Assembly (NCBI GenBank): GCA_027422505.1
Contig: JAPQWV010000002.1
Span: 30,916,501 to 30,980,500 of the forward strand
DNA: 64,000 nt
Reading direction: 5' to 3'
DNA from: Craterostigma plantagineum
Lineage: Eukaryota; Streptophyta; Magnoliopsida; Lamiales; Linderniaceae
Each line of letters starts with the position of its first letter. Position 1 is the stretch's first letter. Shown here one piece after another: positions 61,401-64,000 of the stretch. The notes below the pieces were generated by a model. That model was not told the origin of the DNA, did not search any database, and saw nothing but the letters and a program-made list of their open reading frames with translations. A program made the translations under genes and the position numbers.

Positions 61401-61766
61401 CCCTCGCCTTGCCCGAAAGTGAAGGCCGAGGATGGAAGTGAGTATTTCCCCGCCCAAGAACATGAATACGGTCAGCACGACAAGCTGCCCGTCCGAGAAG
61501 GCCTCCATCTCGACGGTCGACATGCTCGAGACCGTCGCCGCCGAGACGGAGGTGAAGAAAAGGTCGGACGAGGGGATAACATTTCGATTTGCCTTAGCCT
61601 TCGAAGCTCTTAAGGCTAAGAAGCAAATAGAAGAGAGTGAGGCGAAGTATGAAAGTTGAACCCAAAAGGGACTAATTCTATGGAAGAAAGAAAAGTGAGT
61701 GCGGACAACATTTTTCATCCATGCAAGTGGATTGTGTGTTATGGATTGTTGTTGCTTCATTTTCAT
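58468..61766 (-). CDS. HKT1: HKT1-type sodium transporter
   Basis: Five exons: 61766-61338, 60797-60343, 60235-59987, 59006-58764, 58669-58468; in phase, 525 residues. HKT proteins have four membrane-pore-membrane repeats. All four pore loops are visible: SVSAATVSSM (73-82), VFTAVSTFVNCGFVPTNENM, VGSLFQVVNSRHAGES and SAYGNVGFSVGYSCERR. The first has serine at the filter position where K+-permeable HKTs have glycine, so this is class I, predicted to be Na+-selective; class I HKTs unload sodium from xylem. The acidic cytosolic loop (DEADDEISTIEGEDTNE) precedes the last pore unit. The last two introns sit at the known conserved positions; the two earlier ones appear extra. A second in-frame ATG is at 61760. 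Intron 1 contains a Stowaway element. Confidence 0.94.
61045..61276. mobile_element. Stowaway-type MITE in HKT1 intron 1
   Basis: 232 bp with ends TTCCCTCCGTCCCGAA and GGGACGGAGGGAG in inverse arrangement and TA on both sides (61043-61044 and 61277-61278). The CTCCCTCCGTCCC terminus with a TA duplication is the standard Stowaway (Tc1/mariner) signature. Confidence 0.92.
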
Positions 61767-61819
61767 TTCGAATGTTTTTGTTGGAGTGTGATGGCGATGC
61801 TTGGGAGAAGCTAGGCTTG

Positions 61820-61827
61820 TTATATAG
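61820..61827 (-). promoter_or_regulatory. Probable TATA box of HKT1
   Basis: CTATATAA on the minus strand, about 55 bp upstream of the ATG at 61766. Confidence 0.5.
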
Positions 61828-62543
61828 AACCCCGAGATATAGTGGAATATTTTTTATTATTATTATCAGATTATTTTGTGACAAGGGAAAGAAAATCTGC
61901 CAAGCAACGGAGAATAAAAGAATTCTTATGTGGTTATTTGGAGATTGAGGTTATACTAATATACCAACTTTACAAGCTTACGAATCGCAAAATGGACAAC
62001 TCGGGTGGAATAGTGTATACTGTTTGGTTTTAAACTTTAATGCATAAGAGTAGTCATTTTATGTCGATTTAAAAGATAGTGTAATATATTACCTAAGAAG
62101 CAACTATAGGCATCATTTTATGTGTAGAATAATACAAATAGTATTAGGCTTTACCAGGTTTAATATCAAAACTAATGTACATCTGTATGTGATGATCATA
62201 GCACATGCATCGCTTCTACGTGTATCATACTATGAATATTACAATATTATATTTTATATTAAGTAAAACTGCATTCTTAAGGTAGAGGGTGTATTATAAG
62301 TTCTATATTTTAGTTTTACTATATCCTTCATGTATAGGCTGATTTATTTGTTATATATGGATGGCCTCGGTTGATTGTAAGAGTTTGTAGTCCTAACAGA
62401 CAACAGTGTTATTCCATGTAATCGATCACTTATAAGTGTAGTCGTTTCATGTTAAAGATATTATCAATGTTTCCTTTCTTAAGAAAGTAAATATGTTTCA
62501 CTACATCGACACGTGTACGGGGCTATTTTTCATCAGTAACATA

Positions 62544-62588
<45 letters not shown>

Positions 62589-63134
62589 AATAGAAATGCT
62601 CAAATTTATAATAATGTCCTTTCTGTTAGTGAAAGGTGACTCACAACATTATGGATGCTTAATGCTAGAAATTAAAACATGCTTTTAGGGAATCCATGAA
62701 TGAACATAATAATGCGGATTCATCGTGTCTGGAATATAAATATATATATATATATATGATGAATTATCATTTCTCGTCTTCCTGCTTCATTTTATGTGGA
62801 TGTTTCTTTGCCATGTAGTATAGTTATAATATATATATATATATATATATATTATATCTTATATAATTACATTAATGTAGGTGACTAAATGGTGACACTT
62901 ATCCAAAAACTAATTTATTGTTTAATTTAGAAAACATAAAAGAAATATTAAAACTACCCAATATCACATGTAAATTCATTAATAACTACCCACTATCCTC
63001 CATAAAATTTATTAGTTTTATTACTTACAATATATATCGTGCATTACAATATATATCCTACATATAGGGTGTGCTAAAAGTACTGTGTATGATGAAACGT
63101 CCACATCACTAAAATCAATTTTCTTTAGTGTAAT

Positions 63135-63520
63135 CTGCACATAAATACCTACTTGAATAAAAACATACAAATCAGTACGTATGTCAGAAATTTTTACAGA
63201 TGGGTACCCGACTTACTGTTTGTACCAATTTATGTGTAAAGACCGTACCTTGCTATGTGTGCATAACGTACCATGTCACGCATTTATACGGTACCCTATA
63301 TGGTATCTAAATGTGCTAATACGGCGTACCATTTTCTAATTACGTACCACAATACGTTGTTATAGGGTACTAAATGTGTTAATACGGCGTACCTGCGACG
63401 GCATCGCGTACATATGGAAAAACTTTATTATGTTAGGTACCTACATATAGAAAATTCTGACAGTTATTACAAGTTTTTTTCTGCAGGGGTATTTGTGTAA
63501 AGACCCCTTTTCTTTATAAT
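63135..63520. mobile_element. Dispersed family 2, copy 4
   Basis: Left end TGCACATAAATACCTACTTG, right end inverse of GGGTATTTGTGTAAAGACC. The interior repeats TAATACGGCGTACC and GGTACCCTATATGG. No coding frame. Confidence 0.7.
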
Positions 63521-64000
63521 GTAAAAGTCAATATAACAACTGGAAAATAATTAGAATCACAATTCACGCTCACAGAACTTACTAAACATGGATCCATCTT
63601 TCGAAAGACATAATCATTGGTTTCATTCTACATACAATCAACAGTATCTTTGTTAATCTTTCATCTACCCACTTGATGGTTTCATCTTACATAGAAGATT
63701 TCATTTCGAATTGAAAGTTTAATTGACTACTATTTATCATATTAATGTTTTGCCTCATCCGAAATATGATATATAGGTTAGGTCTTCGTGGGGTACTTAT
63801 TACTGCACAGGTATCTTTATTATTAACATGGTAAGGATCGTGACATCTATTATATATATGTGACATCTATTATATATATGTAACACGAACTAATTCTCGC
63901 GCATGGAATAATTATTTCATGATATACTATGTATCCTTATTCCTTGTACAGAGACGGCTATATTATGAGTGAATGTGAAGATAAGATTTGTAATATAGCT

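Larger units (their letters stand above)
61767..64000. other. HKT1 upstream region and right edge
   Basis: The HKT1 promoter lies at 61767-62100. The rest is AT-rich with TA microsatellites (62548-62583, 62740-62757, 62829-62851), a family 2 copy and a short direct repeat GTGACATCTATTATATATAT near 63840-63880. No gene was seen. Confidence 0.5.

Noticed and set aside
1..64000. tRNA, rRNA or microRNA genes
   Set aside because: None was recognised while reading. A covariance-model scan, which I cannot run, would be needed to exclude them.

Overview
This window is nuclear DNA of a flowering plant, most likely a core eudicot. Its genes have many short introns with GT-AG ends, AT-rich non-coding DNA and plant-specific families: a chloroplast double-domain co-chaperonin, an RLCK-VII kinase, ALMT, HKT and SULTR transporters, Bet v 1/MLP proteins and a trihelix factor. 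I cannot name the species. No prokaryotic, organellar or viral-genome features were seen.

Layout, left to right. 0.5-1.6 kb: a long-TIR Mutator-like element with a 9-bp target duplication. 1.8-2.1 kb (-): a small secreted cysteine-rich peptide gene. 2.7-7.9 kb: a Ty1/copia retrotransposon with two 433-bp LTRs that look identical but with broken coding. 8.2-11.3 kb (-): a shortened NUP1/NUP136-like nucleoporin gene. 11.3-15.3 kb: repeats. 15.3-16.2 kb (+): a single-exon trihelix factor. 17.2-20.7 kb (-): a SULTR3;5-like transporter (12 exons). 22.9-26.7 kb (+): the ArfGAP AGD14 (12 exons). 28.0-31.8 kb (+): two tandem MLP genes. 33.1-36.2 kb (-): an ALMT anion channel (6 exons). 36.9-38.9 kb: two related hAT-type non-autonomous elements. 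40.2-42.0 kb (+): chloroplast CPN20. 44.2-48.5 kb (+): ARP4 (20 exons). 48.9-49.8 kb (-): prefoldin subunit 1. 52.9-55.4 kb (+): a PBL17-like kinase. 55.9-57.0 kb (-): a secretory phospholipase A2. 58.5-61.8 kb (-): an HKT1-type sodium transporter (5 exons). 61.8-64.0 kb: AT-rich DNA with repeats.

The genes do not form a pathway; this looks like ordinary plant gene order. Three code for ion transporters (sulfate family, malate/anion, sodium). ARP4 (chromatin), prefoldin 1 (actin/tubulin folding) and CPN20 (chloroplast folding) are housekeeping. I joined exons by hand from splice sites and checked that reading phase is kept. The models for SULTR3;5 (650 aa), AGD14 (642), both MLPs (154 each), ALMT (498), CPN20 (254), ARP4 (435), PFD1 (129), PBL17 (425), PLA2 (153) and HKT1 (525) are complete and near family length.

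The least explained content is the repeat fraction. Two dispersed families recur through the window and match no superfamily I can name. One (six copies) carries an internal array of a roughly 20-nt unit, TACCACTTCATGG-TCTGCAG. The other (four copies) has terminal inverted repeats and is full of GTACC motifs. A third, degenerate motif recurs in introns of four genes. I found no strong evidence for a new biological system; the best leads are these families, the retrotransposon whose LTRs look far younger than its reading frames, and the shortened nucleoporin.
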